NCBI GenBank assembly: GCA_000433475.1
Contig: HF993108.1
Location: 61,380-125,379, forward strand
Direction: 5' to 3'
Source of the DNA: Mycoplasma sp. CAG:956
GTDB taxonomy: Bacteria; Bacillota_I; Bacilli_A; RF39; UBA660
Length of the DNA: 64,000 bases
The stretch's first letter is position 1, and the number at the start of each line of letters is the position of its first letter. The notes under the pieces are model-generated. The model worked only from the letters and a program-made list of their open reading frames with translations, did no database searches and was not told the DNA's origin. The position numbers were made by a program, and so were the translations under genes. This document shows, piece after piece, positions 39,468 to 50,648 of the stretch.

Positions 39468-41252
39468 ATGGAAACAATAGATATTTTAGATAAACTAATT
39501 GAGTATGATAGTAGCCCTCTTACTTTAGAAAATAATCAGGAGTTGTTTTCTAAATTCTTTCTTCATGACATGTCAATAAGATATGGCGGCAAAAAAGTAA
39601 TAAATATTTATAATTATCTTTTATCTTTAAATAAACCTGAAGCTTTACATTATGTCTATTTACAAATATTTAATGATTTTAATTATTATGAACAATATGT
39701 AACCCAAAGTATTTATATGAATGTAACAAAGGCCAATGATTTATATGTTGATACTCTAGAAGAATTAATTGAATATTACAATCTATTAAAAAGTTATGCC
39801 TCAAAATATGACATTTCTAATTTAATAAATGAGAACCAATTTGTAAGAGATTATACCGGAACAATGATGATTCTTCTTAATAAGGGTTTCTTTAAGATAA
39901 GTTCTGAAAATATTAAAAAAATGATTAACTATATTAAAGATAATTCTTATTTACAAAATGTGCTTATTAAGTGCTATAACGATTTTAAATTTCTTGACCA
40001 AGAATACATAATAGATTACGTCAAAAGATTTTTAATTAATGCTGATTTGATTGCTGATCTTAATAATGATTATTTACTAATGACCATGAAAGGAGGCTGG
40101 ATTAAGGATAAGAATCTTTTCTTAAAAATATTAGATAAAATAAATATTAATTTTTTAGATTTAATCTTGGATAATGGAGTCTCATCATTCGTTGATATTT
40201 TAGAGTTAACTTTTCCTAATATTAATGATCGTATCGAAATATTTCAGAAGTTTTATCAAAAATTTTTAGAAGTCCAAGAATATTCATATTTATTAACCTT
40301 CATAGTTGGTGATAAACGCAGCAAAGATTATGTTTTGGATGAAGAAGAAAAACTAATTTTAAACAAAAATTGTCTTTATTATCCGATGTACACCGTTGAT
40401 GAAGATATAGAATATTTTCTTTCTACTAATCCACAAGGACTATTGTTAGCCAATTTAAAAGAAAATTTAAAAAGGAATGATTGGAGTAAAGAAACTAATC
40501 AAAAAGTAAGAGAACAAACTAAAAAGACTAGTGATTTATGTTTGCATTCTGAAACGGTCATTCCGTTATTTAATTTGTTATTTAAACATCGTACAGGAAA
40601 ATTAACTTTCATTCATCTTTTTGCTGCTCTTAAAAGAATGATAATCGAATATTTACATGATGATTCGGTTATTGTTTATTTAACCCGTCTTGAAGGCGAG
40701 TATGGCGCTTCGGCTCCCGAAGATGGAATTATTAAAATTAATGTTTCAAGTGTTAAAAAAATGTTTGAGTGCAACAACTACGAAGAAAATCCTGAGGCCA
40801 TCCATATTTTAGATACAGTATTTCATGAAGCAAGACACATAATGCAACATCGCTTAATGCAAAAAAAAGATATGAGTCCCGAAATTTATGAGCAATATAA
40901 AGAAGAAGTTTTAAAAAGTTTAAATGTTGATTATTATAATAAAAATTATAAAGAAACTTTAAGCGAGATTGATGCCAGACTTACTGGGGCTAAAATGGTC
41001 GTTGATTTTTTAAAAGAATATTATCCTTATATGATAAATTGTATTAAGTATTATGATGCTATAGTAAAAAAAGAAGAAGAAAGAATAATTCATAAAAAGA
41101 ATGTCTTAGAGTTAGCAGATGATGTAACAGTTGATGAGGCTTTAGAAAAAATAATTGCTGTTAATCCCAAATTACTCGAAAAATATCCTGGCTTGCAAAG
41201 AGAATACGAGTTAGACGGAACAAAAAAAGAAAAAATTAATCATCATTTATAG
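39468..41252 (+). CDS. Unrecognised 594-aa protein with HExxH metallopeptidase-like motif
   Basis: No signal peptide or TM segment is visible. The N-terminal ~300 residues look helical. Near residues 452-460 is VFHEARHIMQH, an HExxH motif in a helical context, followed ~55 residues later by TLSEIDARLTGAK, which could supply the third zinc ligand (Glu) as in gluzincin-type proteases. A charged C-terminus ends the protein. It starts at ATG 39468 with AGGGGAG upstream and converges with the GNAT gene. I do not recognise the family. A cytosolic zinc peptidase is a hypothesis. Confidence 0.75.
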   Translation: METIDILDKLIEYDSSPLTLENNQELFSKFFLHDMSIRYGGKKVINIYNYLLSLNKPEALHYVYLQIFNDFNYYEQYVTQSIYMNVTKANDLYVDTLEELIEYYNLLKSYASKYDISNLINENQFVRDYTGTMMILLNKGFFKISSENIKKMINYIKDNSYLQNVLIKCYNDFKFLDQEYIIDYVKRFLINADLIADLNNDYLLMTMKGGWIKDKNLFLKILDKININFLDLILDNGVSSFVDILELTFPNINDRIEIFQKFYQKFLEVQEYSYLLTFIVGDKRSKDYVLDEEEKLILNKNCLYYPMYTVDEDIEYFLSTNPQGLLLANLKENLKRNDWSKETNQKVREQTKKTSDLCLHSETVIPLFNLLFKHRTGKLTFIHLFAALKRMIIEYLHDDSVIVYLTRLEGEYGASAPEDGIIKINVSSVKKMFECNNYEENPEAIHILDTVFHEARHIMQHRLMQKKDMSPEIYEQYKEEVLKSLNVDYYNKNYKETLSEIDARLTGAKMVVDFLKEYYPYMINCIKYYDAIVKKEEERIIHKKNVLELADDVTVDEALEKIIAVNPKLLEKYPGLQREYELDGTKKEKINHHL

Positions 41253-41272
41253 TAAACTTTTAAATAAAACAA

Positions 41273-41329
41273 AAAAACTAAATAAGAAAAAATAACACTC
41301 AGCAAGTTAAATAATCTTATTTAGTTTTT
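41273..41329. terminator. Bidirectional terminator between convergent genes
   Basis: AAAAACTAAATAAGA (41273-41287) pairs perfectly with its complement (41315-41329) around a 27-nt loop. A- and T-tracts on the outer flanks allow termination on both strands. Confidence 0.8.
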
Positions 41330-41396
41330 CTTTTAGTCAATAATTTTCATTTTTATAATTGGTTTATATCTTTTTTAGTCTGCTTTAGTAAAATTA

Positions 41397-41894
41397 TTAT
41401 CTTCTATTAAAATGATATTGATTACCTTCAAAATAAGTATAGCCAGCATTAAGAATGGCTTTTTTACTTCTAATATTTTCATCTTTAATACTTGCTACAA
41501 TAAAGGAAATTGTAGGATACATTTCTAAAAGTTTAATACTTATTTCTCTTTCAAGAGTTTGACCAAGGTGCTTGTTTTGATATCTTGGAATAATTCCTAG
41601 ACAAATTTCAATTTCATCTGGTAGCATCTTGCCATCAATTTCCTCTAATGGGTGAAAATTAGTAAATAGTATACCTATTGGATTGTTCATATAATAGATA
41701 ACATAAGTATTTGAAATACCATCATCTTTGTTTCTTATTAAATTATTTGCAATGAAGTCATCTAAATTAGAACATATCTCAGAGGCATCTTTAAATTTTT
41801 TTAGAATATCTTTAATGTTTAAATGTTCTGGATTTAAAACATCATAAACTTTAAAGCAAAAATTATCGGTAATTATTTCTTTATTGGTTGACAT
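41397..41894 (-). CDS. GNAT-family N-acetyltransferase
   Basis: The 165-residue minus-strand product has the GNAT core: a mid-protein beta region (ISNTYVIYYMNNPIGILF), motif B/A strand EICLGIIPRYQNKHLGQTL where Q/R-x-x-G-x-G/A is represented by YQNKHLGQ (acetyl-CoA pyrophosphate loop), and C-terminal SKKAILNAGYTYFEG. The acceptor substrate is not evident. The start ATG at 41894 has AAAGAAAG upstream and a good minus-strand promoter. Confidence 0.88.
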   Translation of the reverse strand: MSTNKEIITDNFCFKVYDVLNPEHLNIKDILKKFKDASEICSNLDDFIANNLIRNKDDGISNTYVIYYMNNPIGILFTNFHPLEEIDGKMLPDEIEICLGIIPRYQNKHLGQTLEREISIKLLEMYPTISFIVASIKDENIRSKKAILNAGYTYFEGNQYHFNRR

Positions 41895-41920
41895 AGCATA
41901 CCCGCTTTCTTTCTAACAAT

Positions 41921-41950
41921 ACTATAACACACTATGATAGAAAGTGTAAA
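41921..41950 (-). promoter_or_regulatory. Promoter of the GNAT gene
   Basis: On the minus strand TTTACA (41950-41945), an 18-bp spacer and TATAGT (41926-41921) form a sigma-A-like promoter 26 bp from the start codon. The rest of 41951-42064 holds nothing I can name. Confidence 0.55.
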
Positions 41951-42064
41951 AAACAATAAGTATAGAAGTAAGACTTACTAAAGTTAATTAAAAATATTTT
42001 AAGTTAAGGATACATACGGAAATACTAATACTATAAGTATAAGGACAATAGAACCAAAAAGCAT

Positions 42065-42088
42065 AAAAAAACTAGGCTAAAACCTAGT
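42065..42088 (-). terminator. Terminator of tRNA-Met
   Basis: Minus strand ACTAGG-TTTTAG-CCTAGT followed by seven T, directly downstream of the tRNA. Confidence 0.85.
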
Positions 42089-42098
42089 AATAATCAAA

Positions 42099-42175
42099 TG
42101 GTAGCGACGGGGAGATTCGAACTCTCGACCTGCCGGGTATGAACCGGATGCTCTAGCCAGCTGAGCTACATCGCC
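42099..42175 (-). tRNA. tRNA-Met-like (CAU), CCA encoded
   Basis: The minus-strand 77-nt cloverleaf has acceptor GGCGATG/CGTCGCT (G1-U72 as in Bacillus elongator Met), D-arm GCTC/GAGC, loop TTCATAC with anticodon CAT, T-loop TTCGAAT and ACCA. Mismatches are seen at 27-43 (U-C) and 50-64 (A-C). The elongator type fits the body; a lysidine-modified Ile-CAU is a less likely alternative. Confidence 0.9.
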
Positions 42176-42295
42176 ATTTTTTCCTGACACTTTTTAATTA
42201 TAGCAAAACTTTTCTTTTTTTGTCAATAAAAACTTGCATTTTTTTTCTAAATAGACTATAATTTAGATATATTTGCCTTATGGGGAAACGGAACG

Positions 42296-42910
42296 GTGAT
42301 AAATTTGGAACATTATTTTACAAATAACGAAAACTTAAAAAGTGAATTACGCACAATAAGTTACGAAGTAAATAATGTTCCTTTTTTATTTACTTCAGAT
42401 AATGGCGTTTTTTCTAAGGATAAAATAGATTTTGGCAGTCTAAATTTAGTTAAAGTTCTTCTTGAAAATTATGATAAAAAGAACGTTAATGCTTTAGATG
42501 TTGGATGTGGTTACGGTTTTATTGGAATTAGCCTTTCCAAACTACTTGATAGCAAGTTTGATATGGTCGATGTTAATAACCGAGCAATTCATTTAGCCAA
42601 CATGAATATTAAGAACAATAAGGTGGATGCAAAAGCCTTTTATAGCGATGCTTTAAGTAGTATCGATAAAAATTATGATTTGATTGTAACAAATCCTCCT
42701 ATAAGGGCAGGGAAAGTAGTAGTGGAAAAGATACTACTTGATTCGTTAAAACATTTAAATGATGACGGCGAATTGTGGTTTGTTATAAGAAAAGATCAAG
42801 GAGCCAAGAGTATAATTAATCTACTAAAACCCAACTATGATGTAAATCTAGTTGAAAAGTGCAAAGGTTTTTACGTAATTAAGGCTAAAAATGTTGACAA
42901 GGCTAGATAA
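42296..42910 (+). CDS. RsmC/YbxB-like class I methyltransferase
   Basis: The 204-residue product starts at GTG 42296. It has FTSDNGVFSKDKIDFGS, the SAM motif ALDVGCGYGFIGI, and the base-methylating motif IVTNPPIRAGK (NPPxRxGK), characteristic of the RsmC/RlmG C-terminal domain (16S/23S rRNA m2G methyltransferases). In Bacillus the orthologue ybxB lies between rplL and rpoB, and here the gene is likewise immediately upstream of rpoB. The single-domain length matches YbxB rather than two-domain E. coli RsmC. Confidence 0.9.
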   Translation: MINLEHYFTNNENLKSELRTISYEVNNVPFLFTSDNGVFSKDKIDFGSLNLVKVLLENYDKKNVNALDVGCGYGFIGISLSKLLDSKFDMVDVNNRAIHLANMNIKNNKVDAKAFYSDALSSIDKNYDLIVTNPPIRAGKVVVEKILLDSLKHLNDDGELWFVIRKDQGAKSIINLLKPNYDVNLVEKCKGFYVIKAKNVDKAR

Positions 42911-42922
42911 ATTTTATAAAAT
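42894..42922 (+). promoter_or_regulatory. Probable rpoBC promoter
   Basis: TTGACA (42894-42899), a 17-bp spacer and TAAAAT (42917-42922) lie inside the 3' end of the upstream gene, ~62 bp before rpoB. A second TTGACG occurs at 42932. Confidence 0.5.
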
Positions 42923-42983
42923 CGAAAATTGTTGACGTATTTAAAAGGTACTCAAAAAATATTAGGTATAGGGGTGAATGCAA

Positions 42984-45900
42984 GTGGCATTTAAGACAAA
43001 AAAATTTGGAGATCATGCTGAAAGACGCACGTTCAGCAAAATTAAAAACACCTTAGAATTGACAGATCTACTAGAAATTCAAAAGAAATCTTATCAATGG
43101 TTCTTAGACGAAGGTATTAAAGAATCTATTGACGATTTATTTCCTGTAGAAAGCTTCACTGGCAATATTACGGTAGAACTTGGAGATTATTATTTTGATC
43201 AACCAAGATATTCAATTAAAGAAGCAAAAGAACGTATGGTAAACTATGCGGCACCATTAAAGGTATTAGCAAGAGTATTCATTCATGAAACAGGCGAAGT
43301 TAAGGAACAAGAAATATTCCTAGGCGATATTCCTATGATGACAGATGCTGGTACATTTATTATCAATGGTGCTGAAAGAGTTATCGTATCACAATTAGTA
43401 CGTAGTCCATCTATTTACTTTAAAAAAGAAGTAGATAAAAACGGACGTCGTGTTATTACATCAGAATTAATTCCTAATCACGGAACTTGGTTAGAATATG
43501 AACTTGATGCAAGAGATATTTTATATGTACGTATTGACCGTACAAGAAAAGTACCAATTACGACTTTCCTAAGAGCTTTAGGTCTTTCTAGTGATGAAGA
43601 TATTTTAGGACTTTTCGGTGAAAATCCTTACATTAAGAATTCAATCGAAAAAGATAGTACAAAGAATACCGATGAAGCCTTAATCGAAATTTATGAAAAA
43701 TTAAGACCAGGTGAACCAGCTACACTAGATAGTGCTAAGAATCAATTAATTACTAGATTCTTCGATAAATTTAGATATGACTTAGCAAAAGTAGGTCGTT
43801 ATAAATTAAATCGTAAGCTAAATGTTTTAGACCGTTTGATTGGTTGCACATTAGCAGAAGATATCAAAGATGAAAATGGTAATATAGTTGCTAGCACTGG
43901 TACTTTAGTAACTAAAGATGTACTAGAGACTGTTCGTCCAATATTTAGTAATGGTTACAACATAAAAGAAGTAATGATTAATGAAGAATTAGACGAATAC
44001 AACAAAGTTCAAACTGTTAAAGTTTATAATAAGAAAGATGAAACTAAAGTTATTGAAATTATTGGTAATGACCCAACTATTGATAGTCGTCGTTTAACTA
44101 TTTCTGATGTTTATGCATCTGTATCTTATTACTTAGATTTACAAGAAGGTATTGGTCGTGATGATGAAATTGATAACTTATCTAACCGTCGTGTAAGACA
44201 AGTAGGTGAGTTAGTTCAAAAACAATTCAATGTTGGTATGGCTCGTATGGAACGTGTTATTCGTGAACGTATGACTACCCAAGAAATTGAATCAATTACA
44301 CCAAAAACATTAATTAATATTAGACCTGTTACAGCAGCTTTAAAAGAATTTTTCGGTTCTTCTCAGTTGTCAAAATTCATGGAACAAATTAACCCAATCG
44401 CTGAGCTTACTGATAAGAGACGTTTGTCATCTTTAGGGCCAGGTGGACTTGCCAGAGACCGTGCTGGTATGGATGTTCGTGATGTTAACTCAAGTCATTA
44501 TGGTAGAATTTGTCCAATCGAATCACCAGAAGGTCAAAATATCGGTTTAATTACATCTTTAGCAAGTTATGCTAAGATTAATGAATATGGATTTCTAATG
44601 ACTCCATATCGTAGGGTTGTTAATTGTCATGCAACTGATGAAATTGTTTATTTAACTGCTGATGAAGAAGCAGATTATAATATTGCATCTGCTGCCATTA
44701 AAATGAGTGATGATGATGAAATCTTAGATGAAAAAGTAATAGCTCGTTTAGATGGTGAGGCTGTTATGGTTAAACGTGAAGACGTTGACTTTATCGATGT
44801 TGCACCAAGTCAAATTGTATCTATTACAACAAGTTGCATCCCATTCTTAGAACATGATGATGCCCACAGAGCCTTAATGGGTGCAAACATGCAACGTCAA
44901 GCTGTTCCACTATTAACTTGTGAATCTCCTATCGTTGGTACTGGTGTTGAATACATTGCCGCTAGAGATTCTGGTTCAACAATTATCGCTAAAGCTGATG
45001 GTGTTGTTGACTATGCTGATGGTAAAAAGATTATCGTCAAAAATGCTAAAGGTACTGATACTTATCACTTAGCAAACTATGAAAGAAGTAACTCTGCTAC
45101 AACTATTAACCATCATCCAATTGTTAAGAAGGGTGATAGCATTCATCGTGGTGAAGTTATTGCTGATGGTCCATCAACTAAAAATGGTGAACTTGCCCTA
45201 GGTAAAAACATGTTAGTAGCCTTTATGACTTGTAATGGTTATAACTATGAAGATGCCGTTGTATTAAATGAAAGATTAGTTAAAGATGATGTTTATACAT
45301 CACTACATATTGAACACTATGATATTGAATGCCGCGATACTAAGTTAGGACCTGAAGAAATTACTAGAGATATTCCAAATGTTGGTGAAGATGCTCGTAA
45401 AAACTTAGATGCTAATGGTATTGTTCGTATTGGTACTGAGGTTAAAGATGGTGATATCTTAGTAGGTAAGGTTACACCAAAAGGTGTTCAAGAATTAACT
45501 GCCGAAGAAAAATTACTACATGCAATTTTCGGTGAAAAAACTCGTGAAGTAAGAGATACTTCATTAAAAGTAGAACACGGTGCTGGTGGTATTGTTCATG
45601 ATATCAAAGTTTATACTAAAGAAAATTCTGATGAACTACCTGCAGGTGTTTCAAAAATAGTTCGTGTTTATATAATTCAAAAACGTAAGATTCAAGTCGG
45701 CGATAAGATGTCTGGTCGTCACGGTAATAAAGGTGTTATTTCATTAATTTTACCAGAAGAAGATATGCCTTACATGCCAGATGGTACTCCAGTAGATATC
45801 GTTTTAAACCCACAAGGTGTTCCTTCACGTATGAATATCGGTCAAATTTTAGAATTACACTTAGGTATGGCTGGTAAAAAATTAGGTGTTAAGTATGCAA

Positions 45901-46610
45901 CTCCAGTATTCGATGGTGCAAGCCAAGATGAAATTTATGAACAAATGGCCGAAGCAGGACTTGATCGTGATGGCAAGACTGTATTATATGATGGTCGTAC
46001 CGGAGATGCCTTTGAAAATCGTGTATCTGTTGGTGTTATGTATATGGTAAAATTACACCACATGGTTGATGATAAGATCCATGCCAGAAGTACAGGACCT
46101 TACTCAATGGTTACTCAACAACCATTAGGTGGTAAAGCACAATTTGGTGGTCAAAGATTCGGAGAAATGGAAGTTTGGGCTCTATATGCTTATGGTGCTG
46201 CTAACGTCCTACAAGAAATGATGACTATTAAAGCCGATGATGTTATGGGTCGTGTTAAAGTTTATGAATCATTAGTTAAAGGTAAACCAATCGATGAAGC
46301 TGGCATTCCAGAATCATTTAGAGTATTAATTAAAGAATTCCAAGCCCTAGGTTTAGATGTTGAAATTTTAGACCAAAATAACAAGCTAGTTGACTTAAAA
46401 GAAATGGAATCTGATGATGAACCAGTTGATGCCTTAAAAATTAAGGAATTAACTAACGAGGTTAATGAAAACCATAATAATGAACCAAAACTAGAAGAAC
46501 ATGATGCTGATTATTTAGAAGATGAAGAAGACGAAGATGATGATTTGGATAATTTAGAATTTCCAGAAGACGGAAATATTCTAGAAGAAGAGGAGGATGA
46601 AATTATATGA
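42984..46610 (+). CDS. rpoB: RNA polymerase beta subunit
   Basis: GTG 42984 is preferred to ATG 42978 because GGGGTGA (42971-42977) abuts the ATG but is well spaced for the GTG; this gives 1208 residues starting MAFKTKKFG. All beta landmarks are present: SPGVYF-type SPSIYFKKE, the rifampicin cluster, [27 protein letters not shown], and [15 protein letters not shown] near the C-terminus with the [22 protein letters not shown] clamp. Rifampicin-pocket residues 513, 516 and 526 (E. coli numbering) are Lys, Glu and Asp. The C-terminal ~45 residues are a strongly acidic Asp/Glu tail. The stop overlaps rpoC. Confidence 0.98.
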   Translation: MAFKTKKFGDHAERRTFSKIKNTLELTDLLEIQKKSYQWFLDEGIKESIDDLFPVESFTGNITVELGDYYFDQPRYSIKEAKERMVNYAAPLKVLARVFIHETGEVKEQEIFLGDIPMMTDAGTFIINGAERVIVSQLVRSPSIYFKKEVDKNGRRVITSELIPNHGTWLEYELDARDILYVRIDRTRKVPITTFLRALGLSSDEDILGLFGENPYIKNSIEKDSTKNTDEALIEIYEKLRPGEPATLDSAKNQLITRFFDKFRYDLAKVGRYKLNRKLNVLDRLIGCTLAEDIKDENGNIVASTGTLVTKDVLETVRPIFSNGYNIKEVMINEELDEYNKVQTVKVYNKKDETKVIEIIGNDPTIDSRRLTISDVYASVSYYLDLQEGIGRDDEIDNLSNRRVRQVGELVQKQFNVGMARMERVIRERMTTQEIESITPKTLINIRPVTAALKEFFGSSQLSKFMEQINPIAELTDKRRLSSLGPGGLARDRAGMDVRDVNSSHYGRICPIESPEGQNIGLITSLASYAKINEYGFLMTPYRRVVNCHATDEIVYLTADEEADYNIASAAIKMSDDDEILDEKVIARLDGEAVMVKREDVDFIDVAPSQIVSITTSCIPFLEHDDAHRALMGANMQRQAVPLLTCESPIVGTGVEYIAARDSGSTIIAKADGVVDYADGKKIIVKNAKGTDTYHLANYERSNSATTINHHPIVKKGDSIHRGEVIADGPSTKNGELALGKNMLVAFMTCNGYNYEDAVVLNERLVKDDVYTSLHIEHYDIECRDTKLGPEEITRDIPNVGEDARKNLDANGIVRIGTEVKDGDILVGKVTPKGVQELTAEEKLLHAIFGEKTREVRDTSLKVEHGAGGIVHDIKVYTKENSDELPAGVSKIVRVYIIQKRKIQVGDKMSGRHGNKGVISLILPEEDMPYMPDGTPVDIVLNPQGVPSRMNIGQILELHLGMAGKKLGVKYATPVFDGASQDEIYEQMAEAGLDRDGKTVLYDGRTGDAFENRVSVGVMYMVKLHHMVDDKIHARSTGPYSMVTQQPLGGKAQFGGQRFGEMEVWALYAYGAANVLQEMMTIKADDVMGRVKVYESLVKGKPIDEAGIPESFRVLIKEFQALGLDVEILDQNNKLVDLKEMESDDEPVDALKIKELTNEVNENHNNEPKLEEHDADYLEDEEDEDDDLDNLEFPEDGNILEEEEDEII

Positions 46611-49600
46611 TGGATGTAAATAATTTTAGAGGTATTAAGGTATCTATTGCCTCCCCTGAAAAAATCCGTGAATGGTCTTACGGTGAAGTAAAAAAACCAG
46701 AAACTATTAACTATCGTACTCAAAAACCTGAAAGAGATGGTTTGTTCTGTGAAAAAATCTTTGGACCAACTAAGGATTATGAATGTGCTTGTGGCAAATA
46801 TAAACGTTTAAGATATAAAAATGTTATATGTGACCGTTGTGGAGTAGAAGTAACATCAAGTAAAGTACGTCGTGAACGTATGGGACACATTGAACTTGCT
46901 GCTCCTTGCTCACACATTTGGTTCTTTAAAGGTGTTCCTTCTAAAATGGGACTTGTTCTTGATATGTCACCAAGGGACTTAGAAGAAGTATTATACTATG
47001 TTTCTTATGTTGTTTTAGACCCAGGAAATGTCCCTTTAGAGAAAAAACAAACTTTATCGGATAAAGAATATCGTGCATATTATGAAAAATATGGTAATGC
47101 TTTCAAAGTAGGTATGGGTGCTGAGGCTATCCAAACTTTACTAAAAGAAGTAGATTTAGATAAAGAAATTGAAGATTTAAGAAAAGAATTAGACGGTGCT
47201 ACTGGTCAAAAGAGAATTCGTTTAGTTAAACGTCTTGACTGCTTAGTAGCCTTCAAAGACTCTGGTAATCGTCCTGAATGGATGATTCTAACAGCCCTTC
47301 CTGTTATTCCACCAGATTTACGTCCAATGATTCAATTAGATGGTGGACGTTTTGCTACTAGTGATTTAAATGATTTATATCGTCGTATTATTAACCGTAA
47401 TAATCGTTTAAAGAAATTGCTAGAATTAGGAGCTCCAACTATCATTGTTCAAAATGAAAAACGTATGTTACAAGAAGCTGTTGACTCATTATTTGATAAT
47501 GGTCGTCATGGTAGAAGTGTAACAGCAGCTGGTAATCGTCCATTAAAGTCATTATCTAGTATGTTAAAAGGTAAACAAGGTCGTTTCCGTCAAAACTTAT
47601 TAGGTAAACGTGTTGATTACTCTGGCCGTTCTGTTATCGTTGTTGGTCCATCATTAAAGATGTATCAATGTGGTCTTCCAAAAGACATGGCTTTAGAACT
47701 ATTTAAACCTCATGTTATTCATGGTCTAGTTGAAAGAGGCCTTGCACACAATATTAAAGGTGCTAAAAAATTAATTGATAATAAAGATGAATGTGTATGG
47801 GATGTTGTTGAAGACGTAATTACTGAACATCCAGTAATGTTAAACCGTGCCCCAACACTACACCGTTTAGGTATTCAAGCTTTCGAACCAGTATTAGTTG
47901 GTGGCAAAGCTATGCGTTTGCATCCACTTGTATGTGCCGCATTTAATGCCGATTTCGATGGTGACCAAATGGCTGTACACGTACCATTATCAGAAGAAGC
48001 TAAAGCGGAAGCTAGAATCTTAATGTTAGGTGCTAATAACATTTTAAAACCTTCTGATGGTAAACCAATCGTTACTCCATCACAGGATATGATTTTAGGT
48101 AACTATTATCTATCTATTGAAGAAGCTGGCTTAGAAAATGAAGGTAAAGCTTATAAGAACTGTAATGAAGCTTTAATGGCTTATGAAAGAAAAGATATTT
48201 CTCTACATACCAGAATTGCTATTCCAGTTGCAAGCTTTACACATAAATTGTTTACTGATGAACAAAAAGACAAATATTTAGTTACTACTGTTGGTAAGAT
48301 TAAATTTAATGAAATTTTACCAGATTCTTACCCATATGTTAATGAACCAAGTGATGCTAATATTACAGGCATTACTCCAGATAGATATTTCTTACCAATG
48401 GGTACTGATTTAAAAACTGAAATTGCTAAGATGCCTCTTGCTGAACCATTCGTTAAGAAGACATTAAGTAAATTAATTGCCCAAGTCTTTAAACGTTATA
48501 AAACTACTGAAACTTCAGTTATGTTAGATAAATTAAAAGATTTAGGTTTCAAATATTCAACTGTTGCTGGTATTTCTATTTCTATGAATGATATTATCGT
48601 ATCTGATAATAAACAACAAATCATTGATGAAACTCAAAAGAAAGTTAACAAGATTAATAAAGAGTTCACTAGAGGTTTAATTACTGAGGATGAACGTTAT
48701 AAAAATGTTTGTGCCTTATGGGCTAAAGCAACTAGCGATATTTCTAACGAATTACAAGCTATTGCTAAGAAAAATACCATGAACCCAATCTTCATGATGA
48801 TGAATTCTGGTGCCCGTGGTTCTGCTAACCAGTTTAACCAACTTGCCGGTATGCGTGGTTTAATTGCTAAACCTACTGGTGAAACTATTGAAATTCCAAT
48901 TAAGTCTAACTTAATTGAAGGTTGTAATGTAACCGAGTTCTTTATCGGTACCAGAGGTGGTCGTAAAGGTATCGTTGATACAGCCTTAAGAACTGCCGAT
49001 TCAGGTTACTTAACTCGTCGTTTAGTAGATGTTGCTCAAGATATCGTTGTTAAAGAAGAAGACTGTGGCACTATTAATGGTGTTGAAGTTACTGACTTTA
49101 TTGATGAAAGATCTAATACAATGATTGAACCATTAATCGAAAGAATTATTGGTCGTTATACAGCAACTAAAGTAATTAATCCAGAAACTAAGGAAGTTAT
49201 TATTGATAAAAATCAATATATTACAGAAGCAATTGCTAATAAGATTATTAATGCCGGTATTAAGAGTGTTAAGATTAGAAGTGTTCTAACTTGTAATACT
49301 GTTAACGGTGTATGTCAACATTGTTATGGTCGTAACCTTGCAACTGGTAATATGGTTGAAACAGGTGAGGCTGTTGGTATTATGGCTGCTCAATCAATCG
49401 GTGAACCAGGTACTCAGTTAACAATGCGTACATTCCACGAAGGTGGTGTTGCCGGTGGCGACATTACTCAAGGTCTTCCAAGAGTAGAAGAACTATTTGA
49501 AGCTAGAAATCCAAAAGGTAAAGCAACTATTGCAGAAATTGGTGGTAAGATTGCTAGTATCGAAGAAAATAACTTCAAATTTAAGATTGTTATCGAAAAT

Positions 49601-50362
49601 GATGTTGAAGCTAGAGAACATATCACAAACTACAATACTAAGTTATGTGTTGAATTAGGTCAAACTGTTAAAGCTGGTGACCCATTAACAACTGGTTCTA
49701 TTGCACCAAAAGAATTACTTGCTGTAACTGATCCAATTACCGCACAACAATATATTGTTAAAGAAGTTCAAAAAGTATATAAATCACAAGGTGTTGATGT
49801 TTCTGATAAACATATCGAAGTTATTGTACGTCGTATGATTTCGAAAATGAAAGTATTAGACGGTGGCGATACTAACTTAGTTGCTGGCTTATCAGTAACT
49901 CTAAATGAATTTGCTGCTGCTAATAAACCGGTATTACTTACTGGTGGCATTCCTGCAACAGGACTTCCAATTATGCTTGGTATTACTAAAGCATCATTAG
50001 AAACTGATTCCTTCTTATCAGCTGCATCCTTCCAAGAAACTACAAGAGTTCTTACTGATGCTGCAATTAGAGGTAAAGTAGACCACTTAAGAGGATTAAA
50101 AGAAAATGTTATTATTGGTAAGTTAATCCCTGCTGGTACTGGTGCTAAACAATATTCGGATGTTAAATTTGAGCTTGAAAAAGAATTTATCGAAGATGAT
50201 GCTAGTGAAGCATTAGAAGATAAACTTATGAGTGATGACACAACTGATGAAGTAAAAAATAGCGATACCAACAATATTGCTTTAGAAGAAAATACTGATG
50301 CTTCTGCAAATGAAGATATAGATTTAAATATTACTGATGAAGAAGAGACTACTGAAGAATAG
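46607..50362 (+). CDS. rpoC: RNA polymerase beta' subunit
   Basis: The 1251-residue catalytic subunit has a zinc-ribbon ([20 protein letters not shown], ~57-76), the Mg-binding [12 protein letters not shown] (~447-458), bridge-helix region [29 protein letters not shown], the second zinc site ([13 protein letters not shown]), and [16 protein letters not shown] of the trigger loop. Size is typical for a Firmicute-type beta' without large insertions. The C-terminus (~1195-1251) is acidic. The start overlaps the rpoB stop (ATGATG; either Met could initiate, with GGAGG upstream). Confidence 0.98.
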   Translation: MMDVNNFRGIKVSIASPEKIREWSYGEVKKPETINYRTQKPERDGLFCEKIFGPTKDYECACGKYKRLRYKNVICDRCGVEVTSSKVRRERMGHIELAAPCSHIWFFKGVPSKMGLVLDMSPRDLEEVLYYVSYVVLDPGNVPLEKKQTLSDKEYRAYYEKYGNAFKVGMGAEAIQTLLKEVDLDKEIEDLRKELDGATGQKRIRLVKRLDCLVAFKDSGNRPEWMILTALPVIPPDLRPMIQLDGGRFATSDLNDLYRRIINRNNRLKKLLELGAPTIIVQNEKRMLQEAVDSLFDNGRHGRSVTAAGNRPLKSLSSMLKGKQGRFRQNLLGKRVDYSGRSVIVVGPSLKMYQCGLPKDMALELFKPHVIHGLVERGLAHNIKGAKKLIDNKDECVWDVVEDVITEHPVMLNRAPTLHRLGIQAFEPVLVGGKAMRLHPLVCAAFNADFDGDQMAVHVPLSEEAKAEARILMLGANNILKPSDGKPIVTPSQDMILGNYYLSIEEAGLENEGKAYKNCNEALMAYERKDISLHTRIAIPVASFTHKLFTDEQKDKYLVTTVGKIKFNEILPDSYPYVNEPSDANITGITPDRYFLPMGTDLKTEIAKMPLAEPFVKKTLSKLIAQVFKRYKTTETSVMLDKLKDLGFKYSTVAGISISMNDIIVSDNKQQIIDETQKKVNKINKEFTRGLITEDERYKNVCALWAKATSDISNELQAIAKKNTMNPIFMMMNSGARGSANQFNQLAGMRGLIAKPTGETIEIPIKSNLIEGCNVTEFFIGTRGGRKGIVDTALRTADSGYLTRRLVDVAQDIVVKEEDCGTINGVEVTDFIDERSNTMIEPLIERIIGRYTATKVINPETKEVIIDKNQYITEAIANKIINAGIKSVKIRSVLTCNTVNGVCQHCYGRNLATGNMVETGEAVGIMAAQSIGEPGTQLTMRTFHEGGVAGGDITQGLPRVEELFEARNPKGKATIAEIGGKIASIEENNFKFKIVIENDVEAREHITNYNTKLCVELGQTVKAGDPLTTGSIAPKELLAVTDPITAQQYIVKEVQKVYKSQGVDVSDKHIEVIVRRMISKMKVLDGGDTNLVAGLSVTLNEFAAANKPVLLTGGIPATGLPIMLGITKASLETDSFLSAASFQETTRVLTDAAIRGKVDHLRGLKENVIIGKLIPAGTGAKQYSDVKFELEKEFIEDDASEALEDKLMSDDTTDEVKNSDTNNIALEENTDASANEDIDLNITDEEETTEE

Positions 50363-50376
50363 TAGTTTCTTTTTTT
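50343..50376 (+). terminator. rpoC terminator overlapping the stop codon
   Basis: AAGAGACTACT (50343-50353) pairs with AGTAGTTTCTT (50361-50371, one G-U), loop 7 nt, then T-tract. The hairpin includes the rpoC stop. The following 170 bp are AT-rich with no feature I can name until the heat-shock operators. Confidence 0.85.
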
Positions 50377-50544
50377 CGTTACATAAATAACTATAATTTA
50401 GTGTAAAATAAAGATAACAAATAAAAGATATCAAAATAAAAAAAATAGCTTAAAATCAAACGTAGATTTTCTTATTATTTTAGCCAGAGATAATAATCTC
50501 GAACACTGATAAAAAATATAAATCTTAAAAAAAATTTTTAAAAA

Positions 50545-50572
50545 TTAGCACTCATATATTGACAAGTGCTAA
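50545..50572 (+). promoter_or_regulatory. CIRCE-like HrcA operator 1
   Basis: TTAGCACTC (50545-50553) and AAGTGCTAA (50564-50572) match the CIRCE consensus TTAGCACTC-N9-GAGTGCTAA, with one changed base and a 10-nt instead of 9-nt spacer. It overlaps the -35 box, so HrcA binding would block polymerase. Confidence 0.85.
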
Positions 50573-50587
50573 CATATAATATATAAT
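50559..50587 (+). promoter_or_regulatory. hrcA-grpE-dnaK promoter
   Basis: TTGACA (50559-50564), a 17-bp spacer and TATAAT (50582-50587) make a perfect sigma-A promoter, placed between and overlapping two CIRCE-like elements. Confidence 0.9.
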
Positions 50588-50591
50588 GAAT

Positions 50592-50618
50592 TTAGCATTT
50601 GAAAAGGAAAAGTGCTAA
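50592..50618 (+). promoter_or_regulatory. CIRCE-like HrcA operator 2
   Basis: TTAGCATTT (50592-50600), N9, AAGTGCTAA (50610-50618): correct 9-nt spacing but a degenerate left arm. It lies at the expected transcription start and in the leader RNA. Confidence 0.75.
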
Positions 50619-50648
50619 ACACATTATATAGCTAATTGAGGTGATGAT

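Noticed and set aside
49768..50274. 168-codon Ser-rich minus-strand frame inside rpoC
   Set aside because: Shadow of conserved rpoC coding sequence; Ser-rich composition is the usual result of reading such a gene on the opposite strand.
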